NCBI GenBank assembly: GCA_900315315.1
Contig: OMYT01000024.1
Location: 1 to 64,000 of the forward strand
Direction: 5' to 3'
DNA length: 64,000 bases
DNA from: an uncultured Eubacteriales bacterium
GTDB taxonomy: Bacteria > Bacillota > Clostridia > Christensenellales > Aristaeellaceae
Part shown: positions 18,670 to 26,944 of the stretch, one piece after another
How positions within the stretch are numbered: position 1 is the first letter of the stretch
Layout of the letters: each line of letters begins with the position of its first letter
Position numbers and translations under genes: made by a program
The notes under the pieces: generated by a model
The model's input: only the letters and a program-made list of their open reading frames with translations
What the model was told of the DNA's origin: nothing
The model's database searches: none

Positions 18670-18783
18670 TGTTTTTTACCTCCCGTATCGGTTGATTCAT
18701 TTATGTAATGGGCAGTAATCTGATGATACGGGCACCAGAAACGGACATGCCGCTGTCCTGCCTCATTACAAGCGGATAAATAA

Positions 18784-19245
18784 TTAGGTCGTGGACTTTG
18801 TCGCCCAGCCGGCAATCTGATTGGGAATAATATGCAGGCTAGCTTCGGCAACAGCATCGACACCCATTTCGTTGAAGCCCATCTCCGACGGGATTCCAGC
18901 AAAATAGAAGGAATCAAAATTCGGAATAGAAACTTCAAACCAGGTAGACTTTCCGGACGACCAGGCAGACGAAGCAGCGGACACCAGCGCTGCCCAGATG
19001 GTCTTCAGGGAAGCCGTCAGGTTTGCGACGACGTTAATATCATCGCCCGCGTCCATCACGCCGCTAATGTACCTTTTGTAACGATCGACCAAATTTGTTA
19101 CGTCCAGTCTGGACGGCGTCAGTTCGACCGCAGGGATGCTCTTGATATCCGGAATGTTCGTATAGCCGGACGTCGGACGAGTTCCGGCAGTTGCTTCCAC
19201 CGCGTACCCCAGCTTGACACCAATCGTGTTAAACTCAAGCGCCAT
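18784..19245 (-). CDS. major tail (tube) protein
   Basis: 153 aa. Starts MALEFNTIGVKLGYAVEATA, followed by TRPTSGYTNIPDIKS; ends IIPNQIAGWATKSTT. Size, beta-rich character, GGAG site and position before the tail chaperone fit a siphophage tube protein. The 114-base gap downstream holds GGACA/TGTCC hairpin sequence but no gene. Confidence 0.8.
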   Translation of the reverse strand: MALEFNTIGVKLGYAVEATAGTRPTSGYTNIPDIKSIPAVELTPSRLDVTNLVDRYKRYISGVMDAGDDINVVANLTASLKTIWAALVSAASSAWSSGKSTWFEVSIPNFDSFYFAGIPSEMGFNEMGVDAVAEASLHIIPNQIAGWATKSTT

Positions 19246-19249
19246 ATGA

Positions 19250-19408
19250 TCAACTCCTTATTCGTTTTCTCGAAACATGAATCTGTTCTTCCTGAACTTC
19301 TTCATGTTTTGATTCATCTTCTTTGGGCTCCATAAGCCCGGCACAGCAACGTCCGCAATTTGCAGCGTTGTCTTCATTTTCCAAACCACAGTAAGGACAC
19401 TTTTTCAT
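19250..19408 (-). CDS. zinc-ribbon micro-protein
   Basis: 52 aa, ATG at 19408 with CGGAGG upstream. CPYCGLENEDNAANCGRC is a four-Cys ribbon followed by an acidic/His/Arg tail. Inserted between tail terminator and tube genes, an unusual place. Function unknown. Confidence 0.65.
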   Translation of the reverse strand: MKKCPYCGLENEDNAANCGRCCAGLMEPKEDESKHEEVQEEQIHVSRKRIRS

Positions 19409-19413
19409 GCCGC

Positions 19414-19839
19414 TTACCTCCGATACATCTGATATATGATGTTGTCTCCATCGACGATGGCTTTCCCAACGATGACTTCCCACCTGCCGTACTGTTTGAA
19501 AATGGTTCTGGCAATGTTCATTGGTTTGTTTTTTCGTACCCGGCGAAATTTAAGGCCTTGCATAGCATCATCCACCGCTGCAAGAATTGCCTTCCCTTCT
19601 GACTTTGCAGAGTCCATGCTGTTGGCATACACGCTGACTTCATACGTAAGCCTCGTATAATTCTCCGCGCAGTCATCCGTGTTAAATCTCTGCACAGGTG
19701 TGTTATCCGTTTCCTCCACTACAACACAAGGGAAAATGGCAGTTGTCTCGTCAAAACCAGTTGTAACGTCTGCATCAGGATAGATTGCGGTAACGGCATT
19801 GAAAATCGTGTCAACGATTTTGCTTTCAATGTCAATCAA
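19414..19839 (-). CDS. tail terminator / completion protein
   Basis: 141 aa. TTG start at 19839 preceded by AGGAGGTGAT. YTRLTYEVSVYANSMDSAKS and KFRRVRKNKPMNIARTIFKQ fit the fold of tail-terminator proteins (lambda gpU / SPP1 gp17 like). Order gp10-like, this gene, tube protein supports it. Confidence 0.7.
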   Translation of the reverse strand: MIDIESKIVDTIFNAVTAIYPDADVTTGFDETTAIFPCVVVEETDNTPVQRFNTDDCAENYTRLTYEVSVYANSMDSAKSEGKAILAAVDDAMQGLKFRRVRKNKPMNIARTIFKQYGRWEVIVGKAIVDGDNIIYQMYRR

Positions 19840-20341
19840 ACCGAATCACCTCCTGCGCAACCTGGACCGCATTCTCAACAATGTATGTATAAGCGTCCAG
19901 CAATCCATGTCTTGGCTCCACACTGCTCATTTTTTTGCCGCCGAATTCCCAAAAACCGCCGCCAGGATTCATGCTGTCAGTAAGGAAAAACATACCGCCA
20001 TGCATGTCGCCAACATGCTCTTCCGAATAGGATCCAACATGTACCGGTACCGGAGCAGCCCCTGCAAACGGATGCTCTTCCATCGTTGCGTATCCAGCGC
20101 CGAACTCAGCTATAATGGCCTTGTCTCCGCCGCTTACATACACAATCGCTTCATTTCCGTGTGCTTCAGACTCAGCCGAAACCATGTTTCCATATGCGCT
20201 ATTTGCTACGTCTTCCGCTTCACGCGCAATGATTTCAACCGTTTCGTTTGTTTTGATCTCAAGGATATCCTTGATGGTCTGGAGCTCAATCAGTGCGGCC
20301 TCAATGGATTCCGTCGAAAGTAAAATGTCAATATTGATCAT
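19832..20341 (-). CDS. HK97 gp10-like head-tail protein
   Basis: 169 aa. AIIAEFGAGYATMEEHPF and a C-terminal DAYTYIVENAVQVAQEVI are typical of the gp10/tail-component family. Overlaps genes on both sides by a few bases, showing coupling. Confidence 0.75.
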   Translation of the reverse strand: MINIDILLSTESIEAALIELQTIKDILEIKTNETVEIIAREAEDVANSAYGNMVSAESEAHGNEAIVYVSGGDKAIIAEFGAGYATMEEHPFAGAAPVPVHVGSYSEEHVGDMHGGMFFLTDSMNPGGGFWEFGGKKMSSVEPRHGLLDAYTYIVENAVQVAQEVIRFD

Positions 20342-20757
20342 TTGACATCCACTTCCTTCAGGTAGTAAATCAGATGATTCAGTCCAGCCGTCTTGTAGAC
20401 AACCTCATAGTTATGAGGAACATGTTCTTCACGCTCAACTCCGTCTTCTATGACGGTAATTGTCGGCGTAATTCCATACCATACTCTGGACTCTTCGCTC
20501 ATAGAGCATTTCATGTCCGTCGTAAAGGCTCGGTGTGTGTATCCGGTAACCATTCCGTAAGGTTCAATGGTGGCCAGGCTTTGTGTTCCAAAACTGTTTG
20601 TTCCAAGAGAAGGCGCCACAGACATTCTCACCTTAACTGGCTCGCTGTAGGAAACCTCCTTGTCCCCTGTTTTGAAACCATTTGCATCCTGCGCATATGT
20701 CCATCCGGTTGGATTCGCATAGTACACATCCTGCAAATTCCTCAACAGAAGCCTCAT
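20338..20757 (-). CDS. head-tail joining / head closure protein
   Basis: 139 aa. MRLLLRNLQDVYYANPTGWT opens a beta-rich protein with VKVRMSVAPSLGTNSFGTQS and HNYEVVYKTAGLNHLIYYLK. Position between connector and gp10-like genes supports head closure (SPP1 gp16-like). Not related by eye to other genes here. Confidence 0.65.
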   Translation of the reverse strand: MRLLLRNLQDVYYANPTGWTYAQDANGFKTGDKEVSYSEPVKVRMSVAPSLGTNSFGTQSLATIEPYGMVTGYTHRAFTTDMKCSMSEESRVWYGITPTITVIEDGVEREEHVPHNYEVVYKTAGLNHLIYYLKEVDVK

Positions 20758-20782
20758 TCTTAACCACCAACCTTTGCGGATA

Positions 20783-21787
20783 TCACACGCCTTGCTCCTC
20801 TACAGGAATCGGTTGAACATCACGCATGATGTGCTCAATCCATTCCATTAATGTTTCTGATTCCATAATCATGGTCTTCTTCATAACGTTCCTGGCCCTG
20901 GCTACGTTTGCAATCTCGCCGATCTGCCGGACATCTGCCTGCATGTAGTACAGCGCAAACCGTTTCAGATAAGCGCAGAACCATCGTTCGGCTTTTTCTT
21001 TCCTGGCGCGGTTCTTTGGAAGCCACCATTCATGCTGCTGAAAGTCGTAATAAGCATCAACAATGCTTTTAATCACGGCTATCGTTGTTTCTTCTGCCAT
21101 TCCTCTGCTGATAAAAGCATCGGTCAAAGCAATGCGCTGGCGGATCAGATGATCATATGTATCAAGTACATAGTCATCAGTCTGTCCCTTGCGCACCACG
21201 CTTTCCTCATTCCACGCCCAGAGATAAATCGACGTCTGGATCTTTTTATCCCGGCTTTTTGCCAAGGAATACACCAGTATGTTGAAATACCCGTCCTCGT
21301 GAATGGTCAGCGCATCATGAAATCTCAAGCCATTTGCTTTCAGGAACTCTTTCCGCATGACCTTCCCGTGAACAAACACGGTATCGTCATCATGGGCAAC
21401 CAAGTGAATCGTTCCGTTATCGTCTTTTGTTTCTTCTGTAAACGCGCATCGGATCAAATCATATTTGTCTTCAGCGATCTCGCAGAAGATCAGATACAAT
21501 CCGAACAGTGATTGGAAACAATCGTCAAAATCACAGAACATCACCCAGCTGGCATCGGATACATCAAGCCCTGCGTTTCGTGCCCTGGAGACGCCGCCTT
21601 TCGGAATGCTGATCTGATGGATTTCATATGGATAACCCTCAAAACATTCCTCCGGAAGTCTGTTCTCCTCCCCGTCATTTACGAGAATCACACGCACATC
21701 ATCAAACTGAATGCTTCGTTGAAGAGCAATCGAATCAAAAAGCTTTTTCCCAACGCTCCATGGTTCCTGATAGTGTGTAACAATCAG
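20783..21787 (-). CDS. GT-A glycosyltransferase family 2
   Basis: About 334 aa. Catalytic features: VILVNDGEENRLP, GVSRARNAGLDVSDASWVMF and the acidic FCDFDDCF. The first canonical start (GTG at 21697) would remove the N-terminal strand, yet the frame upstream still reads LIVTHYQEPWSVGKKLFDSI, plainly family 2. No ATG, GTG or TTG exists between the TAA at 21841 and 21697, so initiation may be at CTG (21787) or ATT (21808, just after AAGGGGAG). It sits inside the head-tail connector genes and may modify virion proteins. Confidence 0.75.
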   Translation of the reverse strand: MIVTHYQEPWSVGKKLFDSIALQRSIQFDDVRVILVNDGEENRLPEECFEGYPYEIHQISIPKGGVSRARNAGLDVSDASWVMFCDFDDCFQSLFGLYLIFCEIAEDKYDLIRCAFTEETKDDNGTIHLVAHDDDTVFVHGKVMRKEFLKANGLRFHDALTIHEDGYFNILVYSLAKSRDKKIQTSIYLWAWNEESVVRKGQTDDYVLDTYDHLIRQRIALTDAFISRGMAEETTIAVIKSIVDAYYDFQQHEWWLPKNRARKEKAERWFCAYLKRFALYYMQADVRQIGEIANVARARNVMKKTMIMESETLMEWIEHIMRDVQPIPVEEQGV

Positions 21788-21830
21788 ATCGAGATTTCCC
21801 GTATAAATCTCCCCTTCTTGTTTTGCCCGC

Positions 21831-22166
21831 TTACCGGATTACCCGGGCAAACGGGACAACGTCGTTCAGCATTGTTTCCGGAATATCGGCAGAGCCGTAA
21901 TTCCGATGTATGCCGTTTTCAATGTGCTGAATCTCGCCCTCCGCTCCACGCTTATTCAGCATGTAGCACGCCATGTTCAGCTGGATTGCAACGTATCTGT
22001 CCGGAACATCAACGTCCCCGTCATATTCATAATCATCCGGGAACTGGTACATCCGGTTGAGAATCTTGTGCTTTGCAAGGTCCAGATAAACAGTCAGAAT
22101 GTCGTCTGAATCTTCGATATCACCCATCATGGTTCGAAGCAATTCAATCTTTTTGTCCATCGTCAT
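21831..22166 (-). CDS. head-tail connector (gp6-like)
   Basis: 111 aa. ATG at 22166 (GGAG 9 bases upstream) preferred over ATG at 22175, which touches the site. DILTVYLDLAKHKILNRMYQ and YVAIQLNMACYMLNKRGAEG match the small helical connector family adjoining the capsid gene. Confidence 0.75.
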   Translation of the reverse strand: MTMDKKIELLRTMMGDIEDSDDILTVYLDLAKHKILNRMYQFPDDYEYDGDVDVPDRYVAIQLNMACYMLNKRGAEGEIQHIENGIHRNYGSADIPETMLNDVVPFARVIR

Positions 22167-22184
22167 TCTGACCATCTCCTTTCC

Positions 22185-22436
22185 TTACTTTCCGTTCTTG
22201 CGCCTTCCGGAATTCCGCTGCCGAACAGGTTCTTCCGCCTTCTCTTCAGGCTCATTTTCATGAACTTCTTCTGCTACAGTTTCCACTACAGGTTCTTCTT
22301 TCGGAGCAGAACGTTTGGTTTTCCCAGAGCTCAAAATCTCAACACATTCACCAAGCGTTTCGCTTGTCTCAAAAACCTCTCCAGGTTTATGCCATCCATT
22401 TGCATCTTTCACGTTCCATCTGGCCTTTACCAACAT
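22185..22436 (-). CDS. small virion-associ. protein with acidic tail (HeH/Rho-N-like)
   Basis: 83 aa. ATG at 22436 with AAAGGGG 8 bases upstream. N-terminal MLVKARWNVKDANGWHKPGE is a small beta motif; the rest is Glu/Val-rich then Arg/Lys-rich (PVRQRNSGRRKNGK). Lies between capsid and connector. Function not known. Confidence 0.55.
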   Translation of the reverse strand: MLVKARWNVKDANGWHKPGEVFETSETLGECVEILSSGKTKRSAPKEEPVVETVAEEVHENEPEEKAEEPVRQRNSGRRKNGK

Positions 22437-22458
22437 GATGGTTTCCCCTTTCTGTTGG

Positions 22459-22497
22459 ATTCCAGGCGACGGCATGACCTCTACCGCCGCCTGGAAT
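22459..22497 (-). other. stem-loop after the capsid gene
   Basis: ATTCCAGGCG (22459-22468) and CGCCTGGAAT (22488-22497), a perfect 10-bp stem with a 19-base loop and no T-run, so more likely an RNA-stability or processing hairpin than a terminator. Confidence 0.6.
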
Positions 22498-22501
22498 GTC
22501 A

Positions 22502-23575
22502 TTACTTCACCTTAATCAGGGCGACCTCGTTCATCCGCTCAAAGGACGGCAGAACGATTTCAGAAGCAAAGGTATTGATGTTCACGGGATGCGGATCCAC
22601 GATCTGGGTCAGTGCGATACCGTTATTCACGATGACCACGTCCGCCTGGCCACTGCCCATCAGGTCAGCTTCCTCGGGAGTGGTTCCGCGCCAGGTGTTG
22701 CCCAGTGCGCCATTCGGGATCACGGACACATAATTGTCCGGAACGAACTTATGGGTCACGCCATCTTCGTCCTTGTACTGTTTGTCATACACGACGATGC
22801 CAGCCAGGCCCAGGGCGTCCTTCAGCACGGTAATGATCTGCGCGTCGGTCAGATAACCAACCGCAAGTCCGTTCGTGGTTAGGAACAGGTCCTTAATGGC
22901 CTTAATGCTACGGAACAGTTTGAAGGTCTCATTGTTCATAATGATCAGAGTGCCTTCGCCGCCCTGGGCACGAATCGCATCCTGCGCAGTACGGATGTCC
23001 GTCAGCGGGTCAGCAGCATTCGGCTTGTCCCAGGTATAGGAACTGTTCACTTCAAAGTAGTTGGTAGCTTTCCATGCGCCATTGGGGTCATAGTTGTAGG
23101 TGTAATTCACGCCGTTCGCCTCAATGGTAATGCCGGCATTGCCACTATCCGCAAACAGCAGCTGCATAATCATCCGTTCCGGAACGACCAGGGCGCCTTC
23201 CAGCAGGTTGCTCGCATCATCAAACACCTTGTTCAGCGCGTCGTTCATATACGGATCATTCTTTTCCTTAATCCGCAGGATTTCCTGACGATCCTTTTCC
23301 TTGATCTTGAAGCCCTCCCGGAAGAAAGGCATCTCAGTCTCCAGCATCTTGACGCCTTCCCGGCTGCGGAACGTAGCTTTCGCATCAAAGGCGCTGGGCA
23401 TCAGGGATACCGGAACACCCTTGCTGCCTTTAATCCACTTCAGGTCGAGACCGGCCTTCTGCTTGGATGGGAACAGGGTTTCGCCAAGATAGGGAATCTT
23501 GTTGCTCTGGGCTTCCGTCCAGTTTGCAGCGATAACAGTAGGCGTTACCAGCTTACGAAACTCGGTAAGATTCAT
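22502..23575 (-). CDS. major capsid protein (GpE/HK97 fold)
   Basis: 357 aa. ATG with AAAGGAG upstream. Motifs GETLFPSKQKAGLDLKWIKG and IVNNGIALTQIVDPHPVNIN with SEIVLPSFERM at the end are typical of the phage major capsid protein E family. It is flanked by scaffold/decoration genes upstream and connector genes downstream, with glycosyltransferase genes on both sides. Confidence 0.9.
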   Translation of the reverse strand: MNLTEFRKLVTPTVIAANWTEAQSNKIPYLGETLFPSKQKAGLDLKWIKGSKGVPVSLMPSAFDAKATFRSREGVKMLETEMPFFREGFKIKEKDRQEILRIKEKNDPYMNDALNKVFDDASNLLEGALVVPERMIMQLLFADSGNAGITIEANGVNYTYNYDPNGAWKATNYFEVNSSYTWDKPNAADPLTDIRTAQDAIRAQGGEGTLIIMNNETFKLFRSIKAIKDLFLTTNGLAVGYLTDAQIITVLKDALGLAGIVVYDKQYKDEDGVTHKFVPDNYVSVIPNGALGNTWRGTTPEEADLMGSGQADVVIVNNGIALTQIVDPHPVNINTFASEIVLPSFERMNEVALIKVK

Positions 23576-23613
23576 AATTTTTGTCTCCTTTCGCTTGTTA
23601 TTGTGTTTCCTGT

Positions 23614-23628
23614 ATCACGTATCGTGAT
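23614..23628. promoter_or_regulatory. palindrome upstream of the capsid gene
   Basis: ATCACGTATCGTGAT, 6-bp perfect arms. Its complement differs by one base from the palindrome inside the FtsK promoter at 37117-37131. Candidate operator. Confidence 0.5.
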
Positions 23629-23631
23629 TCT

Positions 23632-23660
23632 CCGGTCTAAAAAAATTATTTTTAGTCCGG
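23632..23660 (-). other. A/T stem-loop at the end of the upstream glycosyltransferase
   Basis: CCGG-TCTAAAAA / TTTTTAG-CCGG surrounds the TAA at 23652. No T-run follows on the minus strand. It may partly uncouple capsid from the upstream genes. Confidence 0.5.
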
Positions 23661-24299
23661 CCACTGTACATGCCGAAGCAAATGTCCACATCCGACACGT
23701 ACGTCCGCATAGATCGAAATTCCGCATGTTCGGCAAAGACTGCAAAAGTACAGATCTTCGCTAAGCATTCCTTTGTTCGCATCTCCGTAATTGACCCAGT
23801 CATACCACGGATGCGACGCTTTCCGAAACACTTCTGTCCGGATCAATGCACATCCCATGCCGCCGCCATGGACCTCAATCTTGCTGCCCCCAGCCTCCGC
23901 CATGGCGTGCATTTCTGTTGCGGAATACACACTCTCCAACGGATAGTGGTAATACTCTTTGCCTTCCGAATCCTTGAGCCTGCATATACAGGTGTTACCC
24001 CTGTAAATGTTGTCCGTTCCCCTGTGAGCATAATACCCAAGGTTTACGTCGCGGGCATCTTCCATCAAAAGCTTCAGCGCATTCTGAGGAATCACAACAT
24101 CGTTATCGACCATCAGCACAAAGTCTGTTTCAAGATCCATAGCTTTCTGGGCGATTTTGTTCCTTGCCGTTGCGACATCATAGCCGCGAACAGATTCAAA
24201 CGGTGTTTCATGCCCGCATTTATCCAGGTCCCACAAGCTTTTGTAAGTGTCCGGATAAATCGTTTCAAAGGTTGGAACCGCAATGAGTATCTTAGCCAT
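23652..24299 (-). CDS. glycosyltransferase, GT-A fold
   Basis: 215 aa. MAKILIAVPTFETIYPDTYK, the substrate-loop VATARNKIAQKAMDLETDFV and the metal motif LMVDNDVVIP (DxD-like) define a GT-A enzyme; a Cys/His-rich end (YFCSLCRTCG, then GCGHLLRH) resembles other phage/wall-polymer transferases. Overlaps the GT8-like gene by 8 bases, so the two form a unit directly upstream of the capsid gene. Confidence 0.8.
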   Translation of the reverse strand: MAKILIAVPTFETIYPDTYKSLWDLDKCGHETPFESVRGYDVATARNKIAQKAMDLETDFVLMVDNDVVIPQNALKLLMEDARDVNLGYYAHRGTDNIYRGNTCICRLKDSEGKEYYHYPLESVYSATEMHAMAEAGGSKIEVHGGGMGCALIRTEVFRKASHPWYDWVNYGDANKGMLSEDLYFCSLCRTCGISIYADVRVGCGHLLRHVQWPD

Positions 24300-25008
24300 G
24301 CAGTACTTCCTTCCACGTTAGTTTCCGCGCTTCTTCCAGATACTCAACCCGATCAATCTGCGGATCGTTCTGCCAGTTTTTAATCCCGGCGTAATGAACC
24401 ACCGCAGGACGATCAGAAAGGTGCGTTACGCGGCTTTCATTGAACCGACCTGGAATCTGTACAGCTTTTGTCTGCCAGTACATATTCCACGCATCCTGGT
24501 CGATATACGGCATCTTGCGCGTATTCAGCGTGTAGATCATCAGATCATCCGCAAAGTCCTCACGAATCTGTTTCAGGTTAAACATCGTTACGCCGATGTT
24601 ATAGTACACAGGCCCGAACGGTTTATATGTGGACTTATCCTCCACAACTGCCGCGAACCACTTCCCTTCCAGATCCACGTCCCACAGTTCGTCTATATCA
24701 TCCGTTACAATAGTGTCCACATCCAGCTGGAGAATCTTATCAATGCTCTCCGGAAGGATTTTTGTGTAGCACACCCGCAACAGACTCATATAGGAAAACG
24801 GGGTTAGGAAGTTTACTCCCCTTTGCGGGAAAAACTGCTGGCCGCTGACATTGATGGTTTCGACAATGGATGGCAGCTTTTCGGGGAATGTATCATCCTC
24901 AATCAGGAAGTAAATCTTCTCAACGGAACTGTGTTTTACAAGCGTTTTCGCTGCTGTAACCATATCCGGATACAGGTTTCTTGTTCCTGAGTAAACAGCT
25001 GTCTTCAT
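24292..25008 (-). CDS. GT8-family glycosyltransferase
   Basis: 238 aa. ATG at 25008 chosen (GGTGG 6 bases upstream); a TTG lies 12 bases earlier. KILQLDVDTIVTDDIDELWD carries the DxD metal motif and GT8 signature; YYNIGVTMFNLKQIR and the late VVHYAGIKNWQND (HxxGxxKPW-like) support it. It transfers a hexose from a nucleotide sugar. Lies between decoration-like and capsid genes. Confidence 0.85.
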   Translation of the reverse strand: MKTAVYSGTRNLYPDMVTAAKTLVKHSSVEKIYFLIEDDTFPEKLPSIVETINVSGQQFFPQRGVNFLTPFSYMSLLRVCYTKILPESIDKILQLDVDTIVTDDIDELWDVDLEGKWFAAVVEDKSTYKPFGPVYYNIGVTMFNLKQIREDFADDLMIYTLNTRKMPYIDQDAWNMYWQTKAVQIPGRFNESRVTHLSDRPAVVHYAGIKNWQNDPQIDRVEYLEEARKLTWKEVLHG

Positions 25009-25028
25009 GCCGGCCACCAATTGTCAAA

Positions 25029-25391
25029 TTAGGTCTCGCCGGTCTCGCCTGTCTGGCCGTTCACGCCGATGTTCGTCCGGAATACAATCCCGGGCAGCGC
25101 AGAGTACAGTGCAGACACATAAGTCACGCCACTATGCGCCTGGGCAACCTTGGCATTGATGATGCCCTGCACAACCGCAGCACCATTGGGATTCTCGGCA
25201 GTGTCCACATCATACAGCAGAACACCGACAGCGCCAGCGCCAGTGGTCGAAGCGCCAGCAGCAGTCAGAGGCGTACCAGCCTTCACAACCGTTCCGCTAC
25301 CAGGCGCAGCAACAGTCACAGGAATCGCCTGGAAGTCTTTGCTGGCAAGGATTTCAACGCCGCCGCCAACCGCAGTTTCAGTATACTTCAT
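25029..25391 (-). CDS. head decoration-like protein
   Basis: 120 aa. Small, Gly/Ala/Thr/Val-rich (PLTAAGASTTGAGAVGVLLY), with the size and place of a decoration or stabilising protein between scaffold and capsid. C-terminus GQTGETGET is short, repetitive and Thr-rich, a conceivable glycan acceptor beside two glycosyltransferase genes (inference). Confidence 0.65.
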   Translation of the reverse strand: MKYTETAVGGGVEILASKDFQAIPVTVAAPGSGTVVKAGTPLTAAGASTTGAGAVGVLLYDVDTAENPNGAAVVQGIINAKVAQAHSGVTYVSALYSALPGIVFRTNIGVNGQTGETGET

Positions 25392-25463
25392 ACCTTTTCT
25401 CTCCTTTCAAAAGAGTAATAATATTGTCCATCGGTCCAAGCCTTCAGGCCGAACCTTCCAGCT

Positions 25464-26153
25464 TTACCGGATGTACCCTTTCAATCCTTCGGTAATAGAC
25501 TTATCAGCCTCCGCCCGGCTGCGCCCAAGACGTTTTGCAATCTCGATTGCTGCCTTTTCTTCGGCATCCTCTTCATTGCTTCCGCCGGCACCAGGTCCCG
25601 GGATCTTACCGAACTCAATACGAATCGCTTTCTCTTTGGCTTCCCACGCTTTCTGAATCAGCAGCAGTGCATTGTCAACGTCCTCGCACCCAGCAAGACA
25701 TTCAGCAATCTTTCCTGCCGCCTCTTCATCCACCGAAAGCTTCGCCATAACAGACTTTGTGGACTTTGCCCTGGCAACCTCTCGCTCAAGCTCTGCAAGC
25801 CTTGCCGCAGCTTTCTCTTCCGCTTCCTTTTTGTTGGCCGCGTCAATCTCTTCCTGCGTCTGCTTTGCCCTGAGCTCTTTCTTGTACTTCCCGGCCTCGC
25901 TCGTTGCCGCGTCTAGCGCTGCTTTTTGCTTGGCCATGTCCGCCTTCAGTTGCTCAATAACAGCTGCAAGTGACTTCGTATCCTCTGCGCCTTTCCCATC
26001 CGGGTTATCGCCGCCAGGATTGTTTTCTCCGCCACTCGGATCGCCACCAGCAGGATCTCCGCCGGCCGGATCGTCTCCACCGTTTCCGCCTCCGTCATCC
26101 GGCGCAAACATGAACTTCGGGCTCATCCAGAAACCATTGCGATTGCGTACCAT
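25464..26153 (-). CDS. capsid scaffolding protein
   Basis: 229 aa. After a Gly/Asp/Pro-rich start (DPAGGDPAGGDPSGG) comes a long charged coiled coil (~60-150), then a helical end (NEEDAEEKAAIEIAKRLGRS). This matches phage scaffolds of the GP20/DUF4355 kind just upstream of the capsid gene. ATG has AAAGGAG 9 bases upstream. Confidence 0.8.
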   Translation of the reverse strand: MVRNRNGFWMSPKFMFAPDDGGGNGGDDPAGGDPAGGDPSGGENNPGGDNPDGKGAEDTKSLAAVIEQLKADMAKQKAALDAATSEAGKYKKELRAKQTQEEIDAANKKEAEEKAAARLAELEREVARAKSTKSVMAKLSVDEEAAGKIAECLAGCEDVDNALLLIQKAWEAKEKAIRIEFGKIPGPGAGGSNEEDAEEKAAIEIAKRLGRSRAEADKSITEGLKGYIR

Positions 26154-26284
26154 AAACCATTTCTCCTTTGCGTTTTAACGTCTTCTCTGACACTTTGTTT
26201 TGCGATTATAGCCTTCTCTGGCTTTTTGCGTTTTAACGTCTTCTCTGACAATCTATTTCAAACAGCTTTCGCTGTTGAAAGCAA
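26154..26284. repeat. 23-bp direct repeat and hairpin before the scaffold gene
   Basis: GCGTTTTAACGTCTTCTCTG plus ACA occurs at 26170-26192 and 26228-26250, 58 bases apart. TTTCAAACAGC / GCTGTTGAAA (26256-26280) forms a hairpin. No gene. The second copy duplicates the leader of the scaffold ribosome site. Confidence 0.7.
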
Positions 26285-26944
26285 TCACTCTTTTACTTCG
26301 TCATCCAGAACAGGAACCCATGTGCACCTGCATTTCGGATGTGGCTTCACTGGCAATTCATCAATCTTGAACTTCTTCCCGTCGAGCGACATGCACTCCC
26401 GGCAAACCCGTTCATCCGCCTCGCTTTCCCACTCAACCACCTCAATCTTTGCGTCCAGGAACGCATCAATCAAAGCATAGTCCGTTGCGTTGATCGCGTA
26501 TTGACCCAGCTGCTGACTCCACAGTTTCAGTGCTTTATCGATCTCCAGCGCTTTATCCTGTGCCACTTCCAGCGCTTCCGCAAGCTTGTACGCTTTGCGC
26601 TCCATTTCTGTATCAAACCGATACAGCGTCATGAAGTCCGTATCATGCAGCATCTTGCGAACCCACTCTTCTGTGATCGCCTTCTCTGCCATAGCATGTG
26701 CCTTCTTCGGTTCTATTCTGCACAATGCCATGGCCAGCAGGTACGCCTCAAACGCCACCTCGTAATAGCGTTTCTGGGCTCGCTTTGCGGACTTCTCGTA
26801 CACTTCTTTCACAGTCCGGATGATATTAATTCTGTCAAAGTTCGCTGTCTTCAGGCGCCAAAACGCTTCCACGTTTTCTCTGTTCATCGCCTGAATGGCC
26901 TTATCACAAGCGGCGTAGACGTTTATTCTCTTCACGTCCGTCAC
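26285..26944 (-). CDS. minor head protein (SPP1 gp7 / Mu gpF-like)
   Basis: 219 aa, GTG start overlapping the portal stop (GTGA). The C-terminal signature ADERVCRECMSLDGKKF then KPHPKCRCTWVP is typical of the gp7/MuF head morphogenesis family, which enters the head with DNA. Slightly short for the family, with a helical N-terminus. Confidence 0.8.
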   Translation of the reverse strand: MTDVKRINVYAACDKAIQAMNRENVEAFWRLKTANFDRINIIRTVKEVYEKSAKRAQKRYYEVAFEAYLLAMALCRIEPKKAHAMAEKAITEEWVRKMLHDTDFMTLYRFDTEMERKAYKLAEALEVAQDKALEIDKALKLWSQQLGQYAINATDYALIDAFLDAKIEVVEWESEADERVCRECMSLDGKKFKIDELPVKPHPKCRCTWVPVLDDEVKE

